From Nephrocerus scutellatus (lineage: Eukaryota; Arthropoda; Insecta; Diptera; Pipunculidae), in the NCBI GenBank assembly GCA_947095585.1, contig OX352765.1, positions 93,766,965 to 93,830,964 on the forward strand: 64,000 bases of DNA, given 5' to 3'. Under the pieces are notes generated by a model, which worked only from the letters and a program-made list of their open reading frames with translations, was not told the DNA's origin and made no database searches. How positions within the stretch are numbered: position 1 is the first letter of the stretch; each line of letters starts with the position of its first letter. Made by a program: the position numbers and the translations under genes. Below are positions 23,341 to 33,927 of the stretch, piece after piece.

Positions 23341-24995
23341 GCCGCCTATCTTTGACCGTTCGTCCGCCCTCTTATTACCCTCTATATTACTGTGCCCCGG
23401 CACCCATACTATGGCGATGTCCAGGAATTAGCTGATCGATGTCAATTCTTCTTGGCATTGTTGTACGAGTTTCGAGTTTATTGTGGTCGCATAAATCGCC
23501 CTTATGGCAGAATGGCTATTAATGCATATGACAACCCTTTCGATTTGTGCGTTACTGAGCCTTTTTGCTCTGCAGACCTCCCTAATTGCTAGGATCTCTG
23601 TCTAAAAGATGCTAGCTGAATCGGGTAGCTTGTATGACCTTGACAGATTTAGATCATCCAAGAAGATACCTGCACCGACTCCCGTCCTTTATCTTGGATC
23701 CGTCAGTGAATATTGTTGCGTCAAATTGCGTCGTTACTGCCCCATCCTTCCACTTTTCCCCTGGTAGGAAATTCTACGGTGAACGAGGAGTTGAAGCAAA
23801 ATTTACGGATGCAGTAGTCAGTAGATGATGGTATCATGACTTTAGGTACTGCCTGTAGTATATTGGCCACCAGCGATTGGCAACCAACGATCCATAGGTA
23901 TGAATTGGCCGTAAATAGCTGTGTACAGGCGGAAAGCCATCTTTCGTTGAAGACCTCATTCAGCTAAGCTTCCTATCCAAGATTACTCCGAGATATTTTG
24001 CGCTGCGACTTTTTCCATTAAGTTTTGGAAGGATATTTTAGATTTAGTGGTGAACAATACCGTTTCAGTCTCTCCAGGGTTGATTTCAAGACCGAAGATT
24101 GTTGCCCAGGAGCTGACTTTACCCAGGGCCCTTTCCATAACTTCACTGATCACGGAAAGGTACTGACCTGATACTAGTATCACCACGTCATCTGTGTACG
24201 TAACTACCTTCGTCCTATCCGCTTCAAGTTTTAGTAGCATTTTCCTAATTACCATCAGCCACAGTAAGGGAGAGATGACCCCTCCCTGGGAAGTGCCTCT
24301 GTCGACTGGTTTGGTAATGTTACAGCTGCCAAGGTTGGCATATATAATCCTGCTACCGGAAGGATTCCACTCCTGACTGGGGCAGAGCTTCCTTAATGGC
24401 CTCAATGAGAAGATTTTTGAAGGCCGCTTCTATAACTAAAAAGGTAGATAATCGAGTGCTTAATCGTTTGCACTACCTCATGGAGGGCTTTTTCGCTGAC
24501 CTGCTCTTGAGATATGCGTGTTGAGATCTCGACGCTTGTGTGACTGCAAATCGTTGCCTGATATGATGAACATGAATTCGCTTCGGAGGCTTTAGCAAGA
24601 ACGATAAGAGAATTAGAGGCATACAATCATTTGCTTGATTCATGGCCTCTTCTGCCTGCTTTGGGTATGAAAACCACCCGAACTCCTCTCCAGCTTCGTG
24701 GGACATAATTGAGTAGAAGACAGCTTCCGAAAATATTCATTACCCAGGAAGTCAACAGCTCCAGTGACTTGTGTAGCATAATCGGCTGTATGTCATCCAG
24801 GCCAGCAGATTTATAGGCCGAAAAGCTCAGAAAAGCCCAGGAAACCTTTTCCCGGGTTATGATTTTATTCACTACATCACGAGCGACCGGATGCTCATCA
24901 TGCAACCTCTCCAAATTACTTGCACATTGATAACTGCTGGTGGGGAAGTGTGGCCTAGGCGTGATGCCATAACAACCATATGCACTAAACCACAT
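23336..24995 (-). pseudogene. LOA-type retrotransposon: reverse transcriptase plus RNase H, frameshifted
   Basis: Longest retroelement relic here. The minus strand from 24995 reads KSAGLDDIQPIMLHKS, YVPRSWRGVRVVFIPKAGRR, (frame change) SRSQHAYLKSRS, ALHEVVQTI, (frame change) RGTSQGGVISPLLW and YTDDVVILVSG (both catalytic aspartates present, about 24195), then INPGETETVLFT and KYLGVILDRKLS. Further on come RNase H pieces: IFTDGSK near 23700, TEILAI near 23600, and WVPGHSNIEGNKRADE near 23370. Frameshifts and stops break it into at least five frames. The endonuclease and ORF1 were not seen. Sequence such as MIPSSTDYC and VEFPTR is shared with the copy at 51480-52280. Confidence 0.85.
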
Positions 24996-26809
24996 TTTCG
25001 TAAATATCTCTACTCCAACGCTTGGTGCAAAAAAGATATTAGCTTATGGGTGTGTCAATGAAACATATGGTGTGAATATGATTTAGATACTTCCAGTGGT
25101 TTAGGAGGCAATCGATCACATGATCAAACATGCAAGTGTCCCTGTATTGGAAATTGTTTTTATTAAATGACGACAGACAGATCATTATCGTATGCTATAG
25201 AAGCTTTTAATAATTAAAAAATCATTCGTAATTCAGACCAACAGCTGAGTGCGATTATTATTATTATTATTGTTATTAACCCTCATTAACCGCCTACGTA
25301 ATATTGCACATTGAGTTCATGCACAGACTATAGCGCGTGCTGCCGGAGAACAATCGAATTAAATTAATATTCGCAATTAAATGAAACAATTTTTCATAAT
25401 GTGAATTCGGAGGGGATACACATATCTGCGAGTTGAGATATTAATTTGAGGTTAATTGCAAAACATGGAATCCGCTGAAGCTTCATTATTCAATGATGAA
25501 TATTGGTTTTGCGCGCTTATCTCCCACGTGTGCTAATTTGAAAGGAAATTAACACAAAAACACGCATGCCGGGTGCAAATGCTGTGTTTTTTTTATCTAT
25601 ATATATCTACACGTTATAAAGTTATTACGTTTAAAAAAAGCCAATGCCTTGTATAATCAGTTATTTTAATGAAAAATGCTAACGAAATTCCCTCACACTG
25701 TATAGATACTTAATTTAGATAACAATTTGTGCTTTGCAGATATGAACTGTTGGGTCTAACAATTAAATAATCCTTATAAGAAAAATGTATTTGAACCCCA
25801 TGTATATATCAGTCAGTCAGTCAGTTTTTTGTTAATATTTTTATTCGTAAGCTCTGCCATCTGTGTACTTTTATCATAAATTCCGCCCTCGTAGAAACTT
25901 CTTCTATGCAATCTATGGCAATGCAATTAAACCGTCACTTTTCTCTTGGATTAACCGGAGCGTCAGTATTTTCTTTGTTCCTGCACCACCCTGAGACAAA
26001 GAACCCTTAAGAATTCCTTTGCTTTAGACATTAATTAATAGTCTGTAAGATAACGTCATCCCTCAATAAGAAAACAAATTTGCATGCTCTGCAAATCCAT
26101 TGTCTTTATCACCACAAAGCTCTACTTTTTCTTCTTCCTATCTACATTCATCTGAATGTTATCTTATTTATATGTGGTGCAATGAGTTCATTCCTTTGTT
26201 GTTCTACCTGTCGCTTTGTTTAAAATGTACAGACTACAGAAGGTTCAGCCAAAGCGGTATATATAAACCCTATTGACTCTATATATATGCTATATGCTTT
26301 GGTACAACTTTCGAAAACAGTCACTCGGCAGGAAATATTTCTGAGACAGCCAGCCACTGCTTTGAATACAACAAATTCCAAGCAAAGACAGAATTTACTG
26401 CGGTACTGGCAAGGGCTTTGTTTAATGAATACTCGAAGTGTAGTTCATTTACCTGAGATGATATTAGATCATCGTCTTCGATATAATAATACGTAGAATC
26501 GCCTATTATATAGAACATCTCGTATTTAGAGGTAGCAATTGTTGTTTCGGTAACCTTATCAAGATCGTTTTCAGTACAGATGATGCCGTTTGCAGTGTTT
26601 AGTTTAAAAGGACGTGGGGCAAAATGGATTTGTAAATACTTTTGAGAGTGATTACTTTCAGCAGCTCTGGAGATAAGCCAACCCATAATCTGGGGAAAGA
26701 GCCTTTTACATTAAACATTGAAATTGAATTTACTCAATTACGAAAGACAATCTGTTGACCTCACTCCGATTTACCAGAAAACTCAAAATTAACATTTGCG
26801 AGTAAAGAA
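24996..26809. other. AT-rich DNA, nothing firmly recognised
   Basis: Simple repeats: (ATT)n at 25253-25272 and CAGT repeats near 25811. A 121-codon minus-strand frame (26686-26321) contains NTANGIICTENDLDKVTETT and FYIIGDS, which faintly recall retroviral-type protease regions of LTR elements. The match is too weak to name. The stretch 25370-25560 is non-repetitive with homeodomain-like words (TTAATTTG, TAATATT) and CACGTG. Confidence 0.35.
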
Positions 26810-27196
26810 TTTTTGGTTTTTCCGACAGGATTCTGATTGGGAGCTCCACAGCCCTGGGACCTGAATTTTAATAGAAAGTGTTGCCATCCGAGATACAAAT
26901 GTGTACAAAATTTTAAGATAATCGGGTACAATTTTGAAAACTTTGTATGGGCGCCAATCGGCCCCGGGGCCTTTCAAATATTTATAGAAATTGTTCTTAT
27001 CGGAGGTAAAATTTGAACAAAATCAGGTTTTTAAAAAATTGTAGGAAAGCCCTTAGACTCCGGGGCCAGATCACTTCCAAATTTTAATAGAAAGTGTTGT
27101 CACCCGACATGCACATGTGCGCAAAGTTTGAATAAAATCATGCTTTAGAAAGTGGGTTAAAAATTGATCATAAGATTCCACCAGCCAGCCAGCCGC
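26810..27196 (-). repeat. Family C dispersed repeat, three tandem modules
   Basis: On the minus strand it starts at the GGCTGGCTGGCTGG end (27196) and continues with TTTTAACCCACTTTCTA, CAAACTTTGCGCACATGTGC, GACAACACTTTCTATTAAAA and the GC-rich block. The module then repeats: the GC-rich block (gccctggg/gccccggg/ccggggcc) occurs at 26851, 26961 and 27059, giving modules of about 110 and 99 bp. The copies at 8750 and 62764 carry one module plus a different flank. Confidence 0.8.
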
Positions 27197-28060
27197 TGTT
27201 AATATAGAGAATTTAGAAACATCAGGATTATAATAACTGTTTTCGATTTATTCTTATTGCTGCATTACTATATATAACATATATATAATATAACACACAT
27301 TCAGATACTTTTACTCTTACCGTTGGTATAAGGAGATATTATGAATCGATTTTTTATTAATGTATCACGGAGCCTTTGAAATATTTCAAGGATGTCAAGG
27401 TTTGAATTACGGGCAGAAGGTACCCGATTATTGGATTCCATCTGTACATTTAATGCGTTAAGCTAAGAAAGAAGCAAATCTACGGCATATTAGTCTTGGT
27501 CATACAGGCTGAGTCTTTGTCTTGTGGTCTTGTATGTAATAGTTATAAGTAGTGATCAGCAAACGCAAGACCAAGACCATGGCATCGCGGTCTTGGTCTT
27601 GGTCTTGGTCTTGCATTGGTGCCTTTAGTCTTGGTCTTGCAGTCCAAATCTTGGTCTTAGTCTTTCGGTTTAGCTGGTAAAGTTCTTGCAGACCAAAGTA
27701 TTTTTTGAATATTATCTATATGATTAACTTATATATATACACATATGCATATATAAATGTATGTATGTATGTATGTATAGCAAAACTCTGATAAATTTTT
27801 TGGTACAGATATTACTTAAAAGCTGGGAGTAATACACGCCTATCCTATCAATCTATATATAGTTTGTGGGATCGCTGATATGAACATAGACATTTCCCAC
27901 GCGTCACATGCACCACACGCAGGCGCTTAGACATTAGCTAAGCTGCGCACAAAATTTCAGCTATCTGTTTTTACGATTTTCTAAATCTATTGGACTATAG
28001 ATACTAAAAACTGGTATTTGACAAATTCCCTTAGATCCGATTTCCTCACCAGGTCTACGT
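27197..28060. repeat. Simple-sequence cluster: (TCTTGG)n hairpin and (GTAT)n
   Basis: Between 27566 and 27672 the hexamer TCTTGG/CCAAGA is repeated. CAAGACCAAGACC (27566-27578) and GGTCTTGGTCTTG (27589-27601) form a perfect 13-bp stem with a 10-nt loop. (TGTA)n follows at 27759-27779. The rest is unrecognised AT-rich DNA. Confidence 0.7.
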
Positions 28061-28063
28061 CGT

Positions 28064-28652
28064 TTGCCGCCTGTGGGAATTGAATTAGAGGTCTATGATA
28101 AATCGGCATCCATTTTCATTTCAGCCAATCTTTCACGCCTCTTCTGCTTTCCCCATCGCCTTTTCGACTTTAGCACAAGCTTTATAGTGCCCAGCGTTGT
28201 CTCATCCACTCTATCGACTCTCTCCCGTACCTCAGAGATATTCCGAGTTACAGGATTACTCACGCCCTTGAATATTTGTTTAGGAGTAGAGGTAGTTACT
28301 GTCTTTCGCTTTCCTGTATTGTCTGTGATAGTGATAGTACTAGGTACTCCACCAACCACCTTTCCTCCCTCAACAAAAGTTCCATCAGATTCAAACGCAT
28401 TAGCTCTGACCTGATAAGCATGACCTTCGAGTCTAAACCTGTGTCATTCTCCAAGAGAAGACATCGCATTGACTCCATCAACGTGTTGCCCTCTGATGAT
28501 GACTCAATAATAAGTGCATCCTCAACCATAGCCAGTAGCTTGCTGCCTCTGAGACCTTGGCCGGACATCTCAGCCATCGATGGGGCTTGGGCTTGCATAT
28601 CCGATGCCCAGACCGCTGGCGAACCAGCGGGTGGATTTCCAGGATTCCCCAT
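28064..28652 (-). pseudogene. Degraded coding-like region, possibly retrotransposon ORF1 (gag-like)
   Basis: Two minus-strand frames look coding and follow each other. 28652-28296 starts MGNPGNPPAGSPAVWASDM and goes on with SMAEMSGQGLRGSKLLAMV. From about 28430 another frame reads RLEGHAYQVRANAFESDG, VPSTITITDNTGKRKTV and SEVRERVDRVDETT, ending in a basic KSKRRWGKQKRRERL stretch at about 28100. A frameshift and a TGA separate them. Charged and basic composition with no enzyme motif, in a retrotransposon-rich window, suggests ORF1 of a non-LTR element. A host pseudogene is also possible. I do not recognise a family with confidence. Confidence 0.4.
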
Positions 28653-28702
28653 GCAGAGTTGAACAAATTATGATTTCCCTCCATCAGCTTGGATTGATTC
28701 AT

Positions 28703-30051
28703 TGACGAGTTTTTACCATAAGGCTATGGCTCATCACACCTTATCGGGGAACCAATCCTTGCATTTTAGACCTAGACCTACTGCCAGGTGACTAGGGTCC
28801 GTGGGGTTGTAAGACCCAACACTCTAATTCAAGATCGACCTTGCGGGGATTCGTGGGTACTCGCTAACCAGTTCACAAAATTCTCAGCGTTACAAATAAT
28901 GATATAGGAAGCTCTCTACTTTGTTCGGAGGCTTTTCTTTGCCTTCGATTTTGCACTAAATCGACAAGAAATCATATTACCTGCAACTTACTTTGTTTTT
29001 CAAAGTTAATTAACTTTTTATCATTTTAATGTAAAACGCAACGATACAGATCTAATTTGTGTGAAATAGAAGATGGAATCATACAGGGTAGTTTACTAGG
29101 TCCCATCTTGTACACGAATAACAGCGCAGAAATGTTAATAAACGGCTCTACGCGATCATTACTGTCCTTCGGTTATTTTAAATGGAAACACAATATTACA
29201 TTGTGTTACATTATCTTGAGATAATTTTAATGTGAGATAAAAATTTAACAAAAAAACAACAAGTGAAGGTATAATAGATGTGTTTTTCATTTAATTGTTT
29301 CTTCTTCAAAACTTGTATGTGAGTAAAAAAAGAAGGATGGATAATACATCACTTGGGTTATACTTAGACTGAAAGAAAAATCGGAGACAACAGAATAATC
29401 GCAAACTATTTAGTAACTTTTTATTGTCAGAGTCTTAGAGTTTATCAGAATGGTTGGAGTGCAGTACCAGTTTATGCGAACAAAGAATCAAAGTAAGGAA
29501 CTTATCCCATGTTTGTCCAATACAAGTGTTCCATCATAAGCAATAAATACAAGTATGTATGAGAAATATAAAAACAACAGATTGTCCTTGTTTGTGTTGT
29601 GTCTTTTTTCGTTTTATTGTAGAATAAGTACTCATCTTGTCGGAAAAATGCTAGACACGATGGCATTCGAAAAGTTTGCATTACATTTTCTATCTTACGC
29701 ATGCTTCTCAAAAACAAAAGTTTTCAAATCTTTGCGAAATTTTAATGGAATAAATTAATATGCTTTATATTTTACAGCGACTTTATGTCCTCTATAGACT
29801 ACATGTAGCTGATGAGAGGACTGTTTCTTACAAACTCACGAACACATCTAATCCTTTCAAAGAGATCCTGGCATGGGTTCGCTTATTTCAAAAGTTTTGT
29901 TGTTTCATAGTACTTATTGTGACTTTGAAACTTTGAACGTAGTACAATGATGAAAAAGTACGATACGGATTTAATTTGCTTTTGTTTTGCATCAGTTTGC
30001 ATGTTTGCTGCTCAATTTCTCACGTGAACTGATCCAGCACTCAACTCTTGC
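28703..30051. other. AT-rich DNA, nothing recognised
   Basis: Open frames of at most 71 codons, none recognised. No dispersed repeat is noted. Confidence 0.4.
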
Positions 30052-30456
30052 TTACAACAAGCCGGTATACAACAACAGTATATTCCTTCCCTTATCAAAA
30101 CGTATCAATTTGCTATTTATGGAGGTATCTACTCGATAAAATTCTATCCTGAAATCGACGTCAATAAAATGGAACAAATTGCAAACGAAGCGTCCCACTC
30201 GAACATACGTAGAGGACATTGAAAAATAACTCGTGATTTTTTCTACAGCTTTTTTCCCCATCTTTTCTTGGAAATGTCCTTGAACAAAAATTGAACAGTT
30301 CAAGTACACCTGTTCACTACCATCAATTATCCATGCAAATGCCGAGTATCGAGCCGATGTTTGCCAGGAGTTGCAAAAATCATGAGCGTAATAAATATCG
30401 ACAGGATTGGATTTCGATTGGGTGCTTGAAATGAAAACTTTTCCCCATTTCATCAT
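30052..30456 (-). CDS. Unrecognised 134-codon open frame (possible exon)
   Basis: A minus-strand frame of 134 codons has non-repetitive, balanced composition. Residues 34-58 (SARYSAFAWIIDGSEQ, then VYLNCSIFV) faintly resemble the ARFSFxAFxF...VYLHCxVxVC segment of zona pellucida (ZP) domains, but the usual second cysteine is glutamine and no other ZP cysteines could be placed. There is no signal peptide or membrane segment. The frame runs from an ATG to a stop, yet neighbouring exons were not found. It may be an exon, a pseudogene piece or chance. Treat function as unknown. Confidence 0.25.
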   Translation of the reverse strand: MMKWGKVFISSTQSKSNPVDIYYAHDFCNSWQTSARYSAFAWIIDGSEQVYLNCSIFVQGHFQEKMGKKAVEKITSYFSMSSTYVRVGRFVCNLFHFIDVDFRIEFYRVDTSINSKLIRFDKGRNILLLYTGLL

Positions 30457-31261
30457 GTGATTCTAGAGTAGGAGTATGGGTAAACGGAGACACAACTCCT
30501 ACTCGTATGTACCTACCATGGAAATAGAAATAGAAATAGAAAGGGGAAAAACTGAATGGTAAATGCATATCAGCGAGGAGAACTACAAACATTGTATGTA
30601 TAGTGAGTAGTGTATCCGTGTATCCTTGAATTCGGTGTAAACGCAAATTGAGGAATTCCATCCATCCGGATTACCGACTTCGAGGTAATTTTGGCAACAG
30701 CATCAGCAATTCTAGTACACGTGTAGGTAATTGGGTTTGGCAGGAGGATTGTTGTCGTCGGCGTTCTGTTTGTATGCTTATATGTGTGATACTCTTGTTG
30801 GCACACTTGTTAGTTGAAATGTCATTAAGTTTTACTGTTGTCTCTTGCATTAATTTTGATGAATTTCCATACAAACAACAACAAGTACGAATGTGACAAG
30901 ACTCTTCCTTGGCAGCGGATGCAAGGGGTGTTTTGATCTTTGGGTTTTCTCCAATCGCACACCTCGCACATCAAACAGAAACAAATCCATCGGCTTAAAC
31001 TCTCGGATTAAGCTGCCACAATTAAAATAATCCGCTGTTCTGTTAAATGCACAATCGCAACACTTTTAGGGATAATCCTTCCATTAATTTTTTTGTTATT
31101 TTTTCCCGATTTTTCATTTTTTTACATTCGTTGCATAAATCCTTCTGCGTTTCTTATTTTATCATTTTTGTCTAATCCTTCAAATGAAAATTTGCAAGCG
31201 GAACATCTTCATATTACGATTTCGACTTCTTTGTTGAAGGAAAGAGAAATTCTTGAAAATG
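30457..31261. other. AT-rich DNA, nothing recognised
   Basis: No gene or repeat family is identified. Overlapping frames up to 93 codons on both strands are not convincing. Confidence 0.35.
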
Positions 31262-31780
31262 GTAAGGTGTCTTGCCACACCCTATCGCCAATAGAGGTTG
31301 GAGTGCGAAAGGATGAAATGTAAAAATATTATAAAACGACTGATATCCGTGTCGAATGCATAGTTTGTGAGGGCTCTGAGATGAAAAGTGATGTTAAGAA
31401 AAAAGTGCATCCCTACTGGTGTGGGTGGGATGTACTGAAATGAAAAAATTACAGATATAACAGTAGAATCCAAACTATTCGGATATCTGAGATGAAAAGT
31501 AATGGTAGAACAACCCTAGCATATCTAGGCGTGGGGTTGGGAAAGGGTGACAGGTAAAAATATGTATAAAAAAAACTACAGATATTAGTTTCGAATACAT
31601 ATTTTTCAAGGTAGCTAATATGAAAAATAATTGAAAGACAAGCCTAGTATCCCTTAGGGTAAGGTGCGAATGGATGACAGATAAAAATAATCTTTAATGA
31701 CAGATATTAGGGTCGAATACCTAGTTTTCGGGGATGCTAAGACGCCTTTAGCATCCCAAAAGGTTGGGTGGAATACGAAA
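31262..31780. repeat. Diverged tandem repeat, ~112-127-bp units (about 4.5 copies)
   Basis: Anchor words recur in the same order: CTGAGATGAAAAGTGATG at 31376, CTGAGATGAAAAGTAATG at 31488, CTAATATGAAAAATAATT at 31615 and GCTAAGACGCC at 31736. A second anchor (GGATGAAATGTAAAAATA, GGGTGACAGGTAAAAATA, GGATGACAGATAAAAATA) occurs at 31311, 31544 and 31671. Spacing is 112-127 bp. Units differ substantially, so this is an old array. It has no coding potential. Confidence 0.8.
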
Positions 31781-31824
31781 CTAAAACTCAAAAACTAGCC
31801 GGACTATTGAGCTGAAACTTTCAT

Positions 31825-32045
31825 AGAATGTGCCTCTTAATAAAGTGTCGGTAAACCACTTAGTACGAATACGATCCGGTAGGTTGTGTACAGGAAAAAT
31901 AGAAATAATCGACCAACACCTAAACCACTGGACGTATCGAACCCATATTCACACCATACATTCGTTCGTTTAGTACTCTGATTAGTTTATGTTTTTTTTT
32001 ACCCGGTAGGTGCTGCTGGAATTGGGATATTTTTGAAAATATGGC
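31825..32045. repeat. Left copies of a ~110-130-bp flanking repeat
   Basis: Contains GTAAACCACTTAGTACG... and then CTAAACCACTGGACGTA, CATATTCACACCATAC, GGTAGGTGCTGCTGGAATTG. The same sequence of words appears to the right of the 7-bp array (33585-33800). The two flanks therefore bracket the array. Confidence 0.7.
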
Positions 32046-32113
32046 TTAGCGTTTGGTTTGTTGGTTCATATATTTGTTAACTTATCACGACTAAGCCACT
32101 AGAACTATTGAAG

Positions 32114-33494
32114 CTGGATGTTGGATGTTCGATGTGCGATGTGCGATGTGCGATGTTCGATGTTGAATGTTCGATGTTGGATTTTGGATGATGGATGATG
32201 GATGATGGATGTTGGATGTTGGATGTTGGATGCTGGATGTTGGATGTTGGATGTTGGATGTTGGATGTTGGATGTTGGATGTTGGGTGTTGGATGTTGAA
32301 TGTTCGATGTTGGATGTTGGAAGTTCGATGTTGGATGTTGAATGTTGAATGTTGAATGTTCGATGTTGGATGTTCGATGTTATATTTTGGATGTTGGATG
32401 ATGGATGTTGGATGTTGGATGTTCGATGTTTGATGTTGGATGATGGATGTTGGATGTTGGATGTTCGATGTTCGATGTGCTATGTTCGATGTAGGATTTT
32501 GGAAGATGGAAGATGGATGTTGGATGTTGGATGTTGGATGTTGGATGTTGGATGTTCGATGTTGGATGTTGGATGCTGGATGTTGGATATTGGATATTGG
32601 ATGTTGGATGTTGGATGTTCGATGTTGGATGTTGGATTTTCGATGTCCGACGTTCGATGTTGAATGTTGGATGTTGGAGGTTCGATGTTGGATGTAGGAT
32701 GTAGGATGTTAGATGTTGGATGTTGGATGTTGGATGTTGGATGTTGCATGTTGGATGTTCGATGTTGGATGTTGTATGTTGTATGTTGGATGTTGGATGT
32801 TGGATGTTGGATGTTGGATGTTGGGTGTTGGATGTTGAATGTTCGATGTTGGATGTTGGATGTTGTATGCTGGATGTTGAATATTGGATGTTGGATGTTC
32901 GATGTTCGATGTTGGATGTTGGATGTTGGATTTTCGATGTCCGATGTTCGATGTTGAATGTTGGATGTTGGAGGTTCGATGTTGGATGTAGGATGTTGGA
33001 TGTTGGATGTTGCATGTTGGATGTTCGATGTTGGATGTTGTATGTTGTATGTTGGATGTTGGATGTTTGATGTTCGATTTTGAATGTTGGATGTTCGATG
33101 TTCGATGTTGGATGTTAAATGTTGTATGTTGTATGTTGGATGTTGGATATTCGATGTTGAATGTTGGATGTTGGATGTTCGATGTTCGATGTTGAATGTT
33201 GGACGTTGGATGTTGGATGTTGGATGTTCGATGTTCGATGTTCAATGTTCGATGTTGGATATTGGATGTTGGATTTTCGATGTTCGATGTTAAATGTTGG
33301 ATGTTGGATGTTGGATGTTGGATGTTGGATGTTGGATGTTGGATGTACGATGTTGAATGTTCGATGTTGGATGTTCAATGTCGGATGTTGGATGTTCGAT
33401 GTTGGATGTTCGATGTTGAATGTTCGATGTTGAATGTTCGATGTTGGATGTTGGATGTTGGATGTTGGATGTTGGATGTTGGATGTTGGATGTT
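32114..33494. repeat. 7-bp satellite-like array (TTGGATG)n, 1.38 kb
   Basis: About 197 heptamers, mainly TTGGATG, with TTCGATG, TTGAATG, TTGTATG, TAGGATG and TTTGATG variants. Variant blocks recur: a block with GTCCGA/GTCCGATG and TTGGAGG is found at 32641 and 32935 (294 bp = 42 units), and a TTGCATG...TTGTATGTTGTATG block at 32745 and 33011 (266 bp = 38 units). Seven and three are coprime, so one 21-bp triplet of units gives seven codons, and several frames stay open on both strands for up to 211 codons (QHPTSNI heptads). These are not genes. Confidence 0.96.
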
Positions 33495-33495
33495 A

Positions 33496-33600
33496 TACGT
33501 ATACAACGTTATACCACGATAATTGCTGCATATTGTGATATCTCTCTTTTTATGTATGGGGCACAGTAGGCCTCTTCGCCAGTCTGGACATATCTAAGCC
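33496..33600 (-). pseudogene. Family B RTE-like scrap (reverse transcriptase)
   Basis: Aligns by eye with 46136-46225, including TACCACGATA-TTGCTGCAT, TTGTGATATCTC and TTATGTATGGGGCACAG...CTCTTCGCCAGTCT. On the minus strand this is the CPIHKKxD...YRGITL part of the RT. It sits directly at the right end of the 7-bp array. Confidence 0.75.
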
Positions 33601-33927
33601 ATATTCGCACCGTATGTTCGATTGGTACTCCGATAAGATTATATTTTTTTTGAGCACGGTAGGTGGCGCTGGAATGAGACATCTTCACGCATAAACCACT
33701 GGACGTAGCCATATTCACACTATATGGTCGTTTACCGCTTCCATAATTTTACGTTATTCTAATCCGGTAAGTGGCGCTTGAGTCGAAATATTCACGCAAA
33801 TGTATTTTTTGATAATAGGCTATAGGAAATGTAAAATATTAATATCAGCCATAGCTGTGGTAAGAGGAAGGCTGGGTTTCATGTGTGCAGGTGTTGAAGC
33901 GTCCGGGAACAGCTAGTAGAGCACTAA
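33585..33927 (+). repeat. Right flanking repeats and possible Helitron-like 3' end
   Basis: Two ~110-bp units (CATATTCGCACCGTATG..GGTAGGTGGCGCTGGAAT, then TAAACCACTGGACGTAGCCATATTCACACTATATGG..GGTAAGTGGCGCTTGA) match the left flank at 31825-32045. Further right, GAAGCGTCCGGGAACAGCTAG followed by T at about 33906-33927 resembles the 3' terminus of insect Helitron-like elements (CTAG|T). Inference: the 31.26-33.93 kb block may be one composite element. Confidence 0.5.

Noticed and set aside
26321..26686. Retroviral-type protease in a 121-codon frame
   Set aside because: No DTG/DSG active-site triplet is seen and the resemblance is too weak.
32380..33245. Long open frames (up to 211 codons) on both strands over the 7-bp array
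   Set aside because: They are low-complexity heptad repeats that appear in several frames at once because stop codons are rare in the unit. No coding evidence.
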